A stretch of 25,609 bases of DNA from Hofstenia miamia (lineage: Eukaryota; Xenacoelomorpha; Acoela). The translations under genes and the position numbers were made by a program. Location: contig SCFE01000009.1 of the NCBI GenBank assembly GCA_004352715.1, positions 419,708 through 445,316 of the forward strand, in the 5' to 3' direction. Positions 9,788-20,209 of the stretch are shown here, one piece after another. The notes beneath the pieces were generated by a model. That model was not told where the DNA came from and did no database searches. It worked only from the letters and a program-made list of their open reading frames with translations. How positions within the stretch are numbered: position 1 is the stretch's first letter; each line of letters opens with the position of its first letter.

Positions 9788-10799
9788 TGAATTTTTGTAA
9801 GTTAATTAAAGAGTCAGGTAAATGAGATATATCTGTATAATACTGTAAAAAAACGTTGCTGGACTGATTCCAAAGGTTTGCAGCTAGATTAGTCATATGT
9901 AAAAGCATTGAAAGATTAATAATTTCACCTTCTATTGAGTTGTCTGAAAAAACTTCTTCTCTTAACATAGAATCAATTTCTTGTATCAGGGGTAAAGTAA
10001 TATCATTTGAATTGAAAAAACTTCCTTGAGAATTAATATCATTATTAACTTGTAAAGAATCATCAAATACTGAATTAAACTCATGAGAAAAAGAATGAAT
10101 ATGTAATGTAGATAATGTACTATTATCAAGATTTACCATATTATCAAGATCAGTTGTAGAAAACAAACCAAATAAGATATGAAATAAATTGTCCTCCTCA
10201 TCTTCCCATAAGCTATGTGTAGGTGTTGAACTAGTTGGTAGGTTGATTTGGTTGAGTCAGTGTGAAAGATCTCTGGTTTCCCCATTGTTTTCTTCCTCAG
10301 AAATTGTTATAGTTGGTATAGTTATTCTTCCATGGCTGATTTCGTGGGTTGTATCTTTGCTGTGGCTATGACACACCTCCAATACCAAGGTCAAGTAATT
10401 CCAGGTTTCTGACCTTTCACTTCATTGAGTCCCATCCATAATAGGCTGCTGAAAGTAACGTTCTGATTCTGTATGATATGAGTTGCTTGTTGACACTACC
10501 AAATTGGTCATCGTCTGTGATGAGTGATTGAAAGAACTCCAGCTCTCTTCTGTCTCACAGTGCCAATCTTCTGCTGTTGAGTGTATCTGAAATAAGCATA
10601 GTAAGGGGGTAATGTCTGCATCACTGGATCTCGTGATAGAGTCTTGTCAGCATCAGAGGTTCCAGCTGTGATATTCACGTTATCAGGAAGATGAGTTGGT
10701 CAATTATCAGGATTAGTGGGTAAATCTATCCAACCTTCAGTCTGTACTATGTGTTTCCCAGTGCCACTTGAGCTGCTAGATGCGCCCTGAGATTCTACA
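9780..10799 (-). pseudogene. Gag-like region of the DIRS-like element (broken)
   Basis: The minus strand is largely open from about 10799 to 9780 in two frames. The upstream part (about 10799-10530) reads VESQGASSSSSGTG, then a QTLPPYYAYFRYTQQQ stretch and a basic end, with a TGA near 10700. A frame change leads to a Ser/Thr/Asn-rich part with a TGA at 10257-10259, after which the frame stays open to the stop at 9780. The composition (low complexity, Ser/Gln/Asn-rich, no enzyme motif) and the position before RT fit a structural Gag-like protein. No zinc knuckle is seen. Family identity cannot be proven because DIRS Gag proteins are poorly conserved. Confidence 0.5.
10719..10799 (-). repeat. 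81-bp direct repeat shared with 7774-7854
   Basis: The two segments align without gaps over 81 bases with about ten differences. Both are in the same orientation and encode the same Gag-like peptide on the minus strand. They bracket the RT-RNase H region, 2.9 kb apart. Confidence 0.85.
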
Positions 10800-10849
10800 C
10801 TATGTCTATATTAATGTCCTAAAGACATTCTTCCAAATAACAAAAATGA

Positions 10850-11069
10850 CTTTCTTTATGAAAAAATAATCAATAAACAAAACAAAAATGCATTTAATTG
10901 AACCAATCAGGTATAAATAGCAAATAATGAAAAACTCTTTTTTGAACACAGCTATAAATAAATGGAATGAATTACCAAAATACATCAAACAAATAAATAA
11001 TTTAAAAAACTTTAAAATTGATATTAAGAAATACTTTTGCACCATTAATATAAAAAGACTAAAATTGTA
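10850..11069 (+). pseudogene. LINE C-terminal fragment (fragment C)
   Basis: The plus strand encodes NSFLNTAINKWNELP, then KYIKQINNLKNFKIDIKKYF, and stops at 11067-11069. The W-N-x-L-P followed by an F-K-x-x-(I/L)-K-K-Y pattern is the usual extreme C-terminus of CR1/Jockey-type LINE ORF2. A stop lies about 15 codons upstream. The catalytic parts are absent. It could be the missing tail of the same family as fragment B. The large inverted repeat begins 19 bp after the stop codon. Confidence 0.75.
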
Positions 11070-11464
11070 AAGTTATAAATTTTATAACTAGAGGAATAAA
11101 TATTGAAATGCATGCACATATTGAAGAATAACTAACAGAATAAAATTGATTGAAAAATTTAACAAATCTAAATAGTCAATGAAATTAATAAATTCAAATA
11201 ACATTGCTAAATACAAATTAAGAATTCCTGCCAAATAGATGATACATAATTACCCAGTAAATTAAAACCACGAAATTTTGAAGTATGATTAAAGAAAGTA
11301 GGTTGTGCAGATACATCATGTTGCTCAATTAATTGAAAGAATCAAACAGGTATGTTGGAAAGAAAATTTTTGTGCTAACTTATGGTTACTTCTTGGGTGA
11401 ATATTTAGGGTTGTGAGGCATTTCTGTAAAGGAATGTAACTTGAACTGGAAATGGTTTGCATTG

Positions 11465-11921
11465 TCTTCCAGTGAATAATGTGAAAATATACAACAAATA
11501 TCTTTGTGAAGATACAGTTTTCTTAACTGACTAGAATAAATTCTAAATAAGCAATTTAAACTTATATTATCACTAAATGCTAACTAATATCTAAATCTAT
11601 ATATTTTTAAGGAAATATCATAAATACCTGGGAGTGTACATTCAGAATTGCAAATGCATCAATACTTTTTATATGAAACTCAAATAATGATATTAAAAAT
11701 GAAATATAATATTCAATTTAATTAACATAGTTACAATTGCAAAATTATTTTTTTGTGAACAAAGTATTTAGTTGTGTAATTACAGACTGCAGAGTGCAAT
11801 AAAAATTGAAAATAATAAACCTTAGAAAACACTAAATGTCTTTAAATCATTTGCACATTGTTTACTCTTAAATGACAAAGACACTCTTATTCAACATCAA
11901 GTGGATTATCAAAACTAAATA
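11465..11921. other. segment present only in the left arm of the palindrome
   Basis: These 457 bp separate two blocks that are directly adjacent in the right arm. The segment is AT-rich, with no open frame and no repeat recognised. It is either an insertion into the left arm or a sequence deleted from the right arm. Confidence 0.65.
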
Positions 11922-12429
11922 GATCATGAAATGAATCTTAATTGAAGTACCTCAATGATAATAACATATTATGCATGCTTGGATGATGAAATTTAATCTG
12001 AGATGAATAAGGTAGCATAATGAAGCAAGATTACAATGTTTAGGTTGTGCATTGTCCAGTGAGGAAGCCATGAAAAACATTCACTGTCAAATGAAGTGTG
12101 ATTTGAAGCCTGCATATCACTGAGATCATACATAACTAAAAACATCTTCACTACACATTCAGAGGGATTGAACAATGTTGAAAACAGAAGAGATGTAAGA
12201 AAGAACTACTGTCTGTTTAATTATTGTTTCTGTAGTTTTAATATTAGATGTTTTCACAATTACATTAAAATTGTCTATTCTTCATTGATACTATGTGTCC
12301 TGAAAGGTGTTCATTCATTTTTGTTATAAAATGTTGCTTGGTTTCTCTGATATAAGAATATTTACATTCTTCACAATCAAATTTATATATAATTGAAGAA
12401 ACTACACTTCTTACCTTTCAATTTAAAAA

Positions 12430-12560
12430 TGAACACATTAAAATTACTGCATTCAATTTAAAACATAATGCAATCAATTTAAGAGATAAGCTATTCAAAT
12501 TAAGAAGTAATGCATTCAAATTAAAGCATGAGTCATTCTATTTAAAATAATAATCAAACA
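12430..12560 (+). repeat. about 21-bp tandem repeats, left arm
   Basis: Four to five degenerate copies of a GCATTCAAATTAAA unit with AGxxTAAT-type spacers follow each other at 20-22 bp. The tract includes 23 bases perfectly complementary to the right arm around 13485. Confidence 0.65.
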
Positions 12561-13399
12561 ATGACTTTATTAAAAAAATGAAACTAAGAAACAAAACAAG
12601 CTATAATCATCTTCAGGCATAAACCTTGCTTATTGAATCTTCAAAAATACATTTTACTTTATTCAGCCTATAACACATAAGATCTTACTACTAGTTTGTG
12701 GATTTGGTAATGTTGGTGTGGTATGGTAAAATGCTATATATTCTAACTTTATAAATTTGATTTTTCCTAGAAGCCTTCCTGCAGTATAATAATATGCTTT
12801 TGAAACAAAAATTCCAAGCAATTCTAAAGCATTTGACTGCCAAACTAAAACATTATCTACATTACAACATTTTGTTATAGACATATCCACAAGTACAGTA
12901 TAACAACTTGATTGAGCCAACTTTACACTAAAAAATTGTGACCAAGCAAAGAGTATTTCCTGATTGCATTTTAAGGCTTTCATCAGAGCATAAAATTTTC
13001 CATAACCAGAATGAGAATAATGTAAGTGTTTTGCAAAAGGCTTTAGGGAAGTTGGACTTCAGGCCAGTGCTGCACAATAACATTTACCAAATTCCAATGC
13101 CCAAATGTACATTGCAGCTTTATCACAGATTGAAATTTTTAGTACTCTGTAAAATCAAATGCAGTTAGACAAGCCAGAATGGAAGATTCACAAATTAATA
13201 TGAGTAATTTGTTATATGCTGAATAAAGTAAAATGCATTTTATAAGATTCAATCAGGTATGTGATGGCAACATTTCATGCAATTGGTTTTTTAGCATGTA
13301 CAGAGGCAATACACAAGATTCATAGTTGAAGATGATTTAGACTATGGAGACTAAAGTAAACATTGCATTAGTTTATAGTTCCTTAGATTCATTCCTTAA

Positions 13400-13530
13400 T
13401 AAAATGATAGCTTGATGTTTATGTTGAATTGAATTATTTATGTTATAATTTGAATGTGTTAACTTTTAATTTGAATAGGTTACATTTTAAATTGAATGCA
13501 GTAATTTGAATGCCTCAGCTTTTAAATAGT
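13400..13530 (-). repeat. about 21-bp tandem repeats, right arm
   Basis: This is the inverted counterpart of the left-arm tract, with units such as TTTAATTTGAATAGGTTAC and TTTAAATTGAATGC at 20-21 bp spacing. The same unit in both arms shows the tract was part of the element before the arms diverged. Confidence 0.65.
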
Positions 13531-13892
13531 ACAGTAAAAGATGTAAACATTTTTGTATGGTAACTTTATTTGAGTACAATATTGGTTTTATCACTGATTT
13601 TTTAAGTGTTTTATTAATAGTAGAAATTCACCATAAAAATATTTGAATTAGAAAATATTACATTTAGTATATTATAATATACTAAAATTTATAAAGGGTG
13701 GTAGATGTCCCACCATGAAAAAATGTTGGGAAGTAATGCTCTTAGATAGTTGAGTGTCTTATAAATTTTTCTTATGGATTATTGAATTAAGGCTGAAAAA
13801 ATATTAATATTCATCTATAGGTATAAATATCTTAAAATGTTTTTTTTTGTTGCTGGAATTGTTAGCATAATGACATATTGATAGCTTAAATA

Positions 13893-13897
<5 letters not shown>

Positions 13898-13930
<33 letters not shown>
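13898..13930. repeat. (TA)n microsatellite
   Basis: About 16 perfect TA dinucleotides lie immediately inside the right arm of the palindrome. The left arm lacks the tract at the matching position. Confidence 0.95.
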
Positions 13931-13933
<3 letters not shown>

Positions 13934-14383
13934 TAAGTTGGATCATCCAAACATGCATACTATGTTATCATCATCAAGGTACTTCAAATAAGATTCATTT
14001 CATGATCAATGCAAACCATTTCCAGTTCAAGTTACATTCCTTTACAGAAATGCCTCACAACCCTAAATATTCACCCAAGAAGTAACCATAAGTTAGCACA
14101 AAATTTTTCTTTCCAACATACCTGTTTGATTCCCTCAATTAATTGAGCAATGTGGTGTATCTACACAACCTACTTTCTTTAATCATACTTCAAAATTTTG
14201 TGGTTTTAACTTACTGGGTAATTATGTATCATCTATTTGGTAGGAATTCTTAATTTGTACTTAGCAATGTTATTTGAATTTATTAGTTTTATTTACTATT
14301 TAGATTTGTTAAATTTTTCAATCAATTTTATTCTGGTATTTATTTTTCAATATGTGCATTCATTTATATATTTATTCCTCTAG

Positions 14384-14820
14384 TGGACCATCAGATGTCA
14401 AAACAGCAGCTACAAAATAATTTTGTTATGTATAATCATTTTTATGAATTTACCATAAATTTAGTTGCACACTGCTTTATTAATCATAACAATGTCTTTA
14501 TCATTTTAAATCTTAGCTGTTTTGTAGTTTTGTTTTCATGATGAAATTGATAGTCTAGACTAACTAGAAATCGTTGTTAAGCCTTCTATTTTAATAGCTT
14601 ACAATAAATTTGATTAAATTACAATATTTAATTAACAAATTATAAATTGGAATCTTGAGTTAAATGGAAATTCACTGAGAGCAGGCTAAATATACTAAAT
14701 ATTAATTTGCTCAATGTAGTTCTGTCAAAATTTTTTCATCACTAGATGGTGTCCACTAGAATTGAGTAATGCCCATGTGGCAAATAGTCTTGGTTGTCCC
14801 ATTGGCACGTCCTTCACTTG
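14384..14820. other. AT-rich DNA without visible genes
   Basis: There is no open frame or repeat I can support. It could be the displaced 3' UTR of LINE fragment C if the palindrome inserted into that LINE, but nothing in the sequence proves it. Confidence 0.4.
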
Positions 14821-14900
14821 GTCTCTTACTACTCTTATGAACTAAACATGAAAAAGCACTTCAAAAGCTTAATATTTGAAGAGAAAATTGCACCAGAGAT

Positions 14901-16339
14901 ATGATATCAAATGACAGCATAGCTATTAGCAATCTTCACAATGGAAAACAAGGAAATCAAACTGCCAATTTCATAGAAGATACAACAAAAGTATCAAGGG
15001 TGAAAAGATTTGAAATAGCATTATCTCTAATAAACATGCAAACAAGGAACTGGCTCTTAAAAGGCCACATTAAAAAATTGGAATCACCCAACAAGACACA
15101 GAAGCTGATGCATTCAATAAAAAAAGCCATCAGTCAAATAATAATGAACAGAAGTCCAATTGGGAAAATATCTATAGTGGAAATTGCAAACAAAACTGGA
15201 ATATGCCTGAGTGAACTATCAATAGTCAAAGAGCCAATAAAAAATACATGTAGGGTGCAATGTCCAAGACATGGTTAAGACAACTTGAGAAGCAACCATG
15301 TTTAACAATGAAGAAAATAATTAAGAGAAAACTGGTGAACACAGAAAATATAATAAAATTGATAACAGAGAAAAATGTGCAGCAGATCCTCAAAGAAACC
15401 ATGAAGAGATACAAGAGAGATAGTCAATCATGCACATTTACTAAAATCATAAAAAGTGTGGAAATGATAAAAAAGAGTGGGATAACAGAGCCTGTAGAAG
15501 TCTGTGAAATGGTGACAAAATGCAAAGAGAGATCTTGGACAAGGAACAATTGCTAACATCAATGCAAATACTATTATCCCTGAAGACACATGAGACAATT
15601 GATAAAATAAACATTGAAAAGTGGGGGGAGAAGTGAGTCCAGATAGAATAATAGAATGGATCAATACAGAATATGAACAATTCCTAGTGGAGATGAAAGT
15701 AATGAAAGAAAGGAAAGAAATCAAGCACAGAACTATCAAAAAGTAAAAGAGGAGCAAACAATAGCAACTATGAAGCTCATGTTCAAAGAAGCTGATACTA
15801 TTCTTAGGAGTGAATAATGTGGTATGGATGAATGTCTGGGAAAAGAAATACCACTACTATGATGTTACAAAATGGATGGAGGTAGTGACAATGATGAGAA
15901 TTATTAAAAACGACCTGAACAAATTAATGGAACAAGAAGTAAAAGACAACATCAGCTTCTTCTACAAAGATGTAGTGAATACAAGAAGTCTGAAAAAAGT
16001 TTTTACATTTTTCTACCCAGAGACACAATATTGGAAGAATTAGCCCAAATGAGCCAAGCTGACACCCAGATGACATTAATGATTGGATTGAAAGGCATTC
16101 AGTTATACCAAAAGTATTATGATATATTTTCAAGAAAGATGAATGAACTTAGAGAAATAACAATGGTATCTGAGTATATCAAAGAAGCAAAATTCTTAAA
16201 ATATGCAAATACAGTCACTACAGAGAGAGAAGCAGTATTAAAGATGACAATACAGCTGGAATTCACAAAAACTGCCTGGGATGATCAGCAGGCAGAATGG
16301 ATAATACATAAAGCAGATGCACTGGTACACAGAGAATGA
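14901..16339 (+). pseudogene. unidentified frameshifted coding relic, Lys/Glu-rich
   Basis: Successive plus-strand frames take over from each other with little gap: 14901-15278, 15260-15556, about 15527-15634, about 15636-15745, 15810-16043 and about 15990-16339. The peptides are alike in style: helical, rich in Lys, Glu, Ile and Met, with stretches such as EYEQFLVEMKVMKERKE, MSQADTQMTLMIGLKG and TKTAWDDQQAEWI. The strand is strongly purine-rich, unlike the flanks. This pattern is what a single gene of roughly 470-480 codons would leave after several indels. I recognise no domain. Candidates are a retroelement or Polinton structural protein, or a processed host gene. There is no zinc finger, protease or polymerase motif. 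The start is unknown. Confidence 0.5.
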
Positions 16340-17650
16340 GCTGTACTAAAAGTAACACAAGCTGAGGAGTGCATGCAGCATCATCCAACAAATCTAAGCT
16401 GCTAAGAAAGAAAGTCAGTTAAGGAAACTTAAGATTGAATTTAAAATGTGATTAGAAATAGATTATAAAATTTATTATCAACTTAAATTTGTTTGTATAA
16501 TGCAACCAAGAAATATTAGTGCAATTTAGGCAAACAATTTAATTTTTGAAATCAGCAGGTACTTTTTCCAGTTAACCTATAAATAGATTCAATTTAGTTG
16601 TAACAATTGATAAAGAAATTTCTTCAGAGTTCTTTTGCTTGTTTTCTACTATGGTTTGATTATCTAATATAATTTCAAGCTAAACTAGTGGTGTTTAGTA
16701 GTGGTGAGGATCAATCATGGGAATGATTCAAGGTTCCTTGTGCCAAGCCATGAAAGTGCACTTATGTTAGGACTATGGTTAGGAGTTTTTACTATCATTT
16801 AGCTGAATATTGATCATTCTCTTAAATGTACTAATGATAAGAGATTTGAGATATGGCTAGTAAGCCAAACTTAGGAATTTATATTACATTATTTTAGATC
16901 TAAATTAATGACAATAATGTGACTGATAATGTGACCAAGCATGTATGCATATATTGATTATTACATGTAGGATAGGAGGTTGCTAGATATTTAATTAATC
17001 TACTAAAGCCAATATATTTCAGTAATGGCTAATTATAATATTAAGTATTCAGCTAGTAACAATTCAGGTTGCAAGTATATGGTATGCTTTACAAATAGAG
17101 ACTAATTCAAGTTGTGTCTATTCTTAAGTAAGCACCAAGCTAGGATAGGGTACACATAAGTTACATCACTGAGCTGAGAGGTGGAAATCAACCAACTGAA
17201 GAGTAATGGGTACTGGATATGGAGATTTGCCTCAGGTGGATGCGCACTTACCAACTGCTGGAAATGATGCTGTGAAGTTTTGTCACCTAAATAGTGTTTA
17301 TTATATCATCTGTTAATTACAGTGAATGGAATTAATAATATAGAAGTTAGGCAGTATGAGAATAGTACATCCCAACTCACTAATGTATTGTTCTAATTAT
17401 ATCAGTATAATACAGAAACCAGATGACAAAGCCTGGTAGAGGATGTTACACTTGCACTATCCATATTCTTTCCATGTAATGATGTTATTAGTAAAAAGTA
17501 TGATGAATACTAAGCCATTATATGCATATGTAATTGTTATCATACTTAATGAATGCCTGGTTGTGATTAATGAAGCAAAACTCAAAAGGAGAAATAAATT
17601 ATTGTTAATTGTTTTCTTTTTTCTTATTTATACTACTTTAAAATGATATT

Positions 17651-17699
17651 AAAGTTAGTGAAGTTGCTTGAAAACTTTAAGTTTCTTCACTTACTTTCA
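17651..17699. repeat. imperfect hairpin, arms about 18 bp
   Basis: AAGTTAGTGAAGTTGCTT pairs imperfectly with AAGTTTCTTCACTTACTTT across a loop of about a dozen bases. No TA flank or transposon terminus is evident. It may be a tiny MITE remnant or chance. Confidence 0.4.
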
Positions 17700-18290
17700 C
17701 TCTTTGATTAAACAAGTAGTACATGTTGTTACTTACATAACTGTCTAAATCTTCATCAATTTTTTAAATGCTAGTTCATTGAGCCCAAAGTCATGATCTG
17801 ATGTTGTCAATGAGTCTGGTCAAGAGACTGTATAAAAATCTTCCTTTTTATTGATAATAGTAGAGCAACAGAAATTCTCCTATAAGTAAAATGCAAAGGT
17901 TTTGATTAACAATTAATTACACATTATCATTAAATTACAAACTACATTAAACTATGCATTCTAGAAACATAAGTTCAAACTAAAGTTAAGGAATTACAAT
18001 AAACTGTAGTCACAAAGTATAGTTGTTGAGAAACATAAAATTAAATAGTGATGAGGGTTCTCAATATGCTTCCTCCTCTCCCACTAAAGCTCTCTTTGTG
18101 AATCAACTCTCTTGCCATAGACCCAGATAACAATTTTGGTTGTTTTTACATTGTTTATAGTTGTTTCATACTTTTGGTTGTTGCAGCAACCACTAACATC
18201 ATAATAACAACTTTAGTAAAAAATAATCAGTGAGCAGATGCTTGCAAATTTAACTCACTTTGTTATTTTATTACTAGATCCTTTTATATA

Positions 18291-18316
18291 AAAAAGGATT
18301 TGCAAAACCTTTTTTG
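18291..18316. repeat. short hairpin with perfect 8-bp arms
   Basis: AAAAAAGG and CCTTTTTT flank a 10-base loop. In AT-rich DNA such a hairpin can arise by chance, and no function is proposed. Confidence 0.5.
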
Positions 18317-18815
18317 AAATTTTTAATTTGTGAAAAATTAATATATACCAGATAAGTGAATTTTCAAAATAATTTATTCATAAATATTTGGACACCTTGG
18401 CATTGACTGTTAAATATCATAAGTTAAAATTGAGCTGAAGAGATTTTTCATGACTTAAGAAAGTACTATTTCAAAATTGTGCTTAATTTTAGATTTTTAA
18501 ATTTTTGTTAAATTTGGCAGATTTTTTTGCTCATTTTTTCATTTATATACAAGACATTCATTTAAATCTTTAATAAATGTTTGTATTGAATATGCTTAAC
18601 AGTATCTCAAAGATAGTTGTCTGCCCTTTGTTGGGCTTGTGTTTGTTTAAACAGCAATGTTTGAACTAGCAATATAAAATTTTATTTTGCATACAAAAGT
18701 AATGCTAAAACAAGCATGTGACAACATAAAACAACATTATTACAACCTCAAAATATTGTAGAGTCACTTAGGGAAATTTCCTGATTATTATTTATTTTTT
18801 ATTTCTTTTTGTATT

Positions 18816-18833
18816 AACGTCACCATGACGTCA
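18816..18833. promoter_or_regulatory. CRE-like palindromic site in the 5' LTR
   Basis: ACGTCACCATGACGT is an inverted repeat with a 3-base spacer, and its right half is a full TGACGTCA, the consensus of CREB/ATF-type bZIP sites. It lies about 180 bp upstream of the TATA box and is conserved in the 3' LTR at 20279-20286. Use as an enhancer is inferred from the motif only. Confidence 0.5.
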
Positions 18834-19012
18834 GAGTTATTTCATTTTGTAATTTCGTGCTCAGGCTTACAAAGGAAATCATGTCCCCTCGAAGGTGCTA
18901 AACGTGTTGCTCAAATTGAATTTGATTTGCGAGGGAAATCAAGAACATGAATAGCTAATGATTAACTGTGATTGTAAACTAAGACAGGTAGTTATTTATT
19001 GTTTTAACCATG

Positions 19013-19019
19013 TATAAAA
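19013..19019 (+). promoter_or_regulatory. TATA box of the 5' LTR
   Basis: TATAAAA sits about 120 bp before the LTR end, a usual position for a retrotransposon promoter. The solo LTR at 6945-7288 has its own TATA-like box about 100 bp before its end. Confidence 0.5.
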
Positions 19020-19133
19020 TGAGGAACACTGTTGAGAAAAGTTAATAGATTTTATCTAGCTTCAATTACTGTCTACTTTTCTCTCCATTACTTTACTTAT
19101 CAATTTTTGATTATGAATATAATTGCTTAAGCT

Positions 19134-19150
19134 TGGTGACAATTTGGGAG
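19134..19150 (+). other. candidate primer-binding site
   Basis: TGGTGACAATTTGGGAG directly follows the inferred LTR end and begins TGG, as tRNA 3' ends (CCA) require. The TGGYGAC start is common in invertebrate Gypsy elements. The tRNA is not identified. Confidence 0.45.
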
Positions 19151-19243
19151 TGCTTTATTAAAGTACAGGGCGACACGTAGCTCCTGGCGATCATTAGATC
19201 TTCCCAGCCCAAATTGTGGACTCATTAAGTTACGGATACGGGT

Positions 19244-19825
19244 ATGGCTAAGGAAATAATAAACCTTTGGACTTGGACTGAGCAGGAGGCATTAGAAGGG
19301 ATAAAAACCAAACTGCAGAAGATACCGTCGTTGAATACCCCAGATTACACAAAGGAGTTCATTATCGACTGTGATGCAAGCGCTGTCGCCATTAGTGGCA
19401 TATTGAGCCAGGAGATCAATGGAGTTGAATGTCCAGTTCAGTATTTTAGCAGAAAATTACGAGCTGCTGAGAAAAATTATGGTGCAACCAAATGTGAAAT
19501 GCTAGCTTTAGTAGAGTTGCTAAAGAAGTTCTGTTATTTCATCTTAGGTAGAAAATTCATCGTGCGCACTGATAACAGCGCACTAGCCTGGCTTAAAAAA
19601 TTTTCAGGAGATTGGTCCAACATAGTAGCCAGATGGATAGAATATCTAAACGACTTCTCCTTTTCTATCAAACACCGTCCAGGACGTCTACATTTGAATG
19701 CGGATTATTGGACTGCTTTGCCAAGTTATGAAAGGGACTTGAAAAAGCCAGCTGGAGAAAAAATCCCCTTCGCATTCATACCCCACACTGAGTATGAATT
19801 AATTCCTGAAATAAATGCTGATTGA
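19244..19825 (+). CDS. Gypsy pol remnant: RNase H domain
   Basis: A 193-codon frame that opens in the region following RT (WTWTEQEALEGIKTKL at residues 9-24) and covers the whole RNase H domain. That domain degrades the RNA strand of the RNA/DNA hybrid during reverse transcription. The acidic residues expected for catalysis are all present: D44 in DCDAS, E85 in KCEMLA, D110 in RTDNSA and D154 in LNAD. Conserved YFSRKLRAAEKNY, ARWIEYL and HRPGR motifs also match the family. The usual DALSRLP end reads DYWTALP. The ATG is probably a chance start created where the upstream pol was deleted. The frame stops at a TGA (19823-19825) and reopens in the same frame behind it. No protein is likely to be made in a useful form. 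Confidence 0.85.
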   Translation: MAKEIINLWTWTEQEALEGIKTKLQKIPSLNTPDYTKEFIIDCDASAVAISGILSQEINGVECPVQYFSRKLRAAEKNYGATKCEMLALVELLKKFCYFILGRKFIVRTDNSALAWLKKFSGDWSNIVARWIEYLNDFSFSIKHRPGRLHLNADYWTALPSYERDLKKPAGEKIPFAFIPHTEYELIPEINAD

Positions 19826-20190
19826 AATGGTAAAGAAATTTTGCAGATTCTAATCCGCAAGGAGATATCAGAAGAAGAAATTATTAAACACCAACAAAAC
19901 GATCTCATTCTATCCGATATTATGAAAAGAACGAAGGACCCCTTCTTTCCTCTCTCACCAACAGTGACCAGATATTTCAATCGATACAATTGGACAACAA
20001 CGGAGAAGGGTTTATTATATGTAAAGAGTTGAAATAACCATCTTGCTATTCCGGAATATTTTAAAAGAGATCTCGTGAGGAGGGTTCACGAAAAAGGTCA
20101 TTTAGGAATTATTCAAACAGAAAAGACATTCAAATCTTGCTATGTAACTATAGGAATTAGATCAACTGTTCAAGACGTCATCAGAAATTA
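19826..20190 (+). pseudogene. Gypsy pol remnant: linker and start of integrase zinc-binding domain
   Basis: This continues in the same frame as the RNase H after a TGA, with a second TGA at 20030-20032. The part after it reads HLAIPEYFKRDLVRRV followed by HEKGHLG, where the two histidines correspond to the HH half of the HHCC zinc finger of integrase. The CC half and the catalytic core are missing: the frame ends at a TAA (20188-20190) and the polypurine tract follows within 10 bases. The deletion therefore removed nearly the whole integrase. Confidence 0.8.
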
Positions 20191-20196
20191 ATTTTA

Positions 20197-20209
20197 GCAA
20201 AGGAGGGCG
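20197..20209 (+). other. polypurine tract
   Basis: GCAAAGGAGGGCG immediately precedes the 3' LTR start, the position where second-strand synthesis is primed in LTR elements. Apart from the C residues it is all purine. Confidence 0.7.

Larger units (their letters stand above)
11088..14383. mobile_element. large imperfect palindrome (foldback-like element)
   Basis: The ends are inverted copies (CTAGAGGAATAAATAT at 11088; its complement ends at 14383). Paired blocks are 11088-11464 with about 14010-14383 (mid-90s percent identity by eye), 11922-11982 with about 13941-14008, 12443-12560 with about 13380-13505, and 12651-12690 with about 13195-13234. The last three pair around a common centre near 12,940-12,975, showing one structure about 3.3 kb long with a left-arm-only insertion. 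About 450 bp in the middle do not pair. No transposase is recognised. Foldback and Galileo-type elements have such long inverted repeats with internal tandem repeats, but the family is not assigned. No clear target duplication is seen. Confidence 0.75.
16440..18756. other. 2.3 kb AT-rich DNA without visible genes
   Basis: No supported gene or transposon is seen. Short plus-strand frames (for example 17443-17646) lack any motif. Two small inverted repeats are present, at 17651-17699 and 18291-18316, annotated separately. Confidence 0.55.
18757..19133 (+). repeat. 5' LTR of the Gypsy element
   Basis: It starts TGTAGAGTCACTTAGGG. It contains a TGACGTCA site at 18826-18833 and a TATAAAA box at 19013-19019. 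The right end is placed just before the primer-binding-like TGGTGACAATTTGGGAG at 19134; the exact end is uncertain by a few bases because the 3' copy is cut by the gap before this point. Confidence 0.85.

Noticed and set aside
12940-12990. CTGATGA followed by GAAA on the minus strand, resembling a hammerhead ribozyme core
   Set aside because: The bases between do not form a convincing stem II and the flanks do not pair as required.
12663-13168. Small frames in the centre of the palindrome as a possible transposase
   Set aside because: No DDE or other transposase motif, and lengths are within chance for AT-rich DNA.
15226-15757. Minus-strand frames of 62-109 codons rich in Phe and Ser
   Set aside because: They are the complement of the purine-rich plus-strand relic and have no features of their own.
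17140-17290. Slightly GC-richer stretch examined for a tRNA or other small RNA gene
   Set aside because: No cloverleaf, A/B box pair or other RNA signature could be made out.
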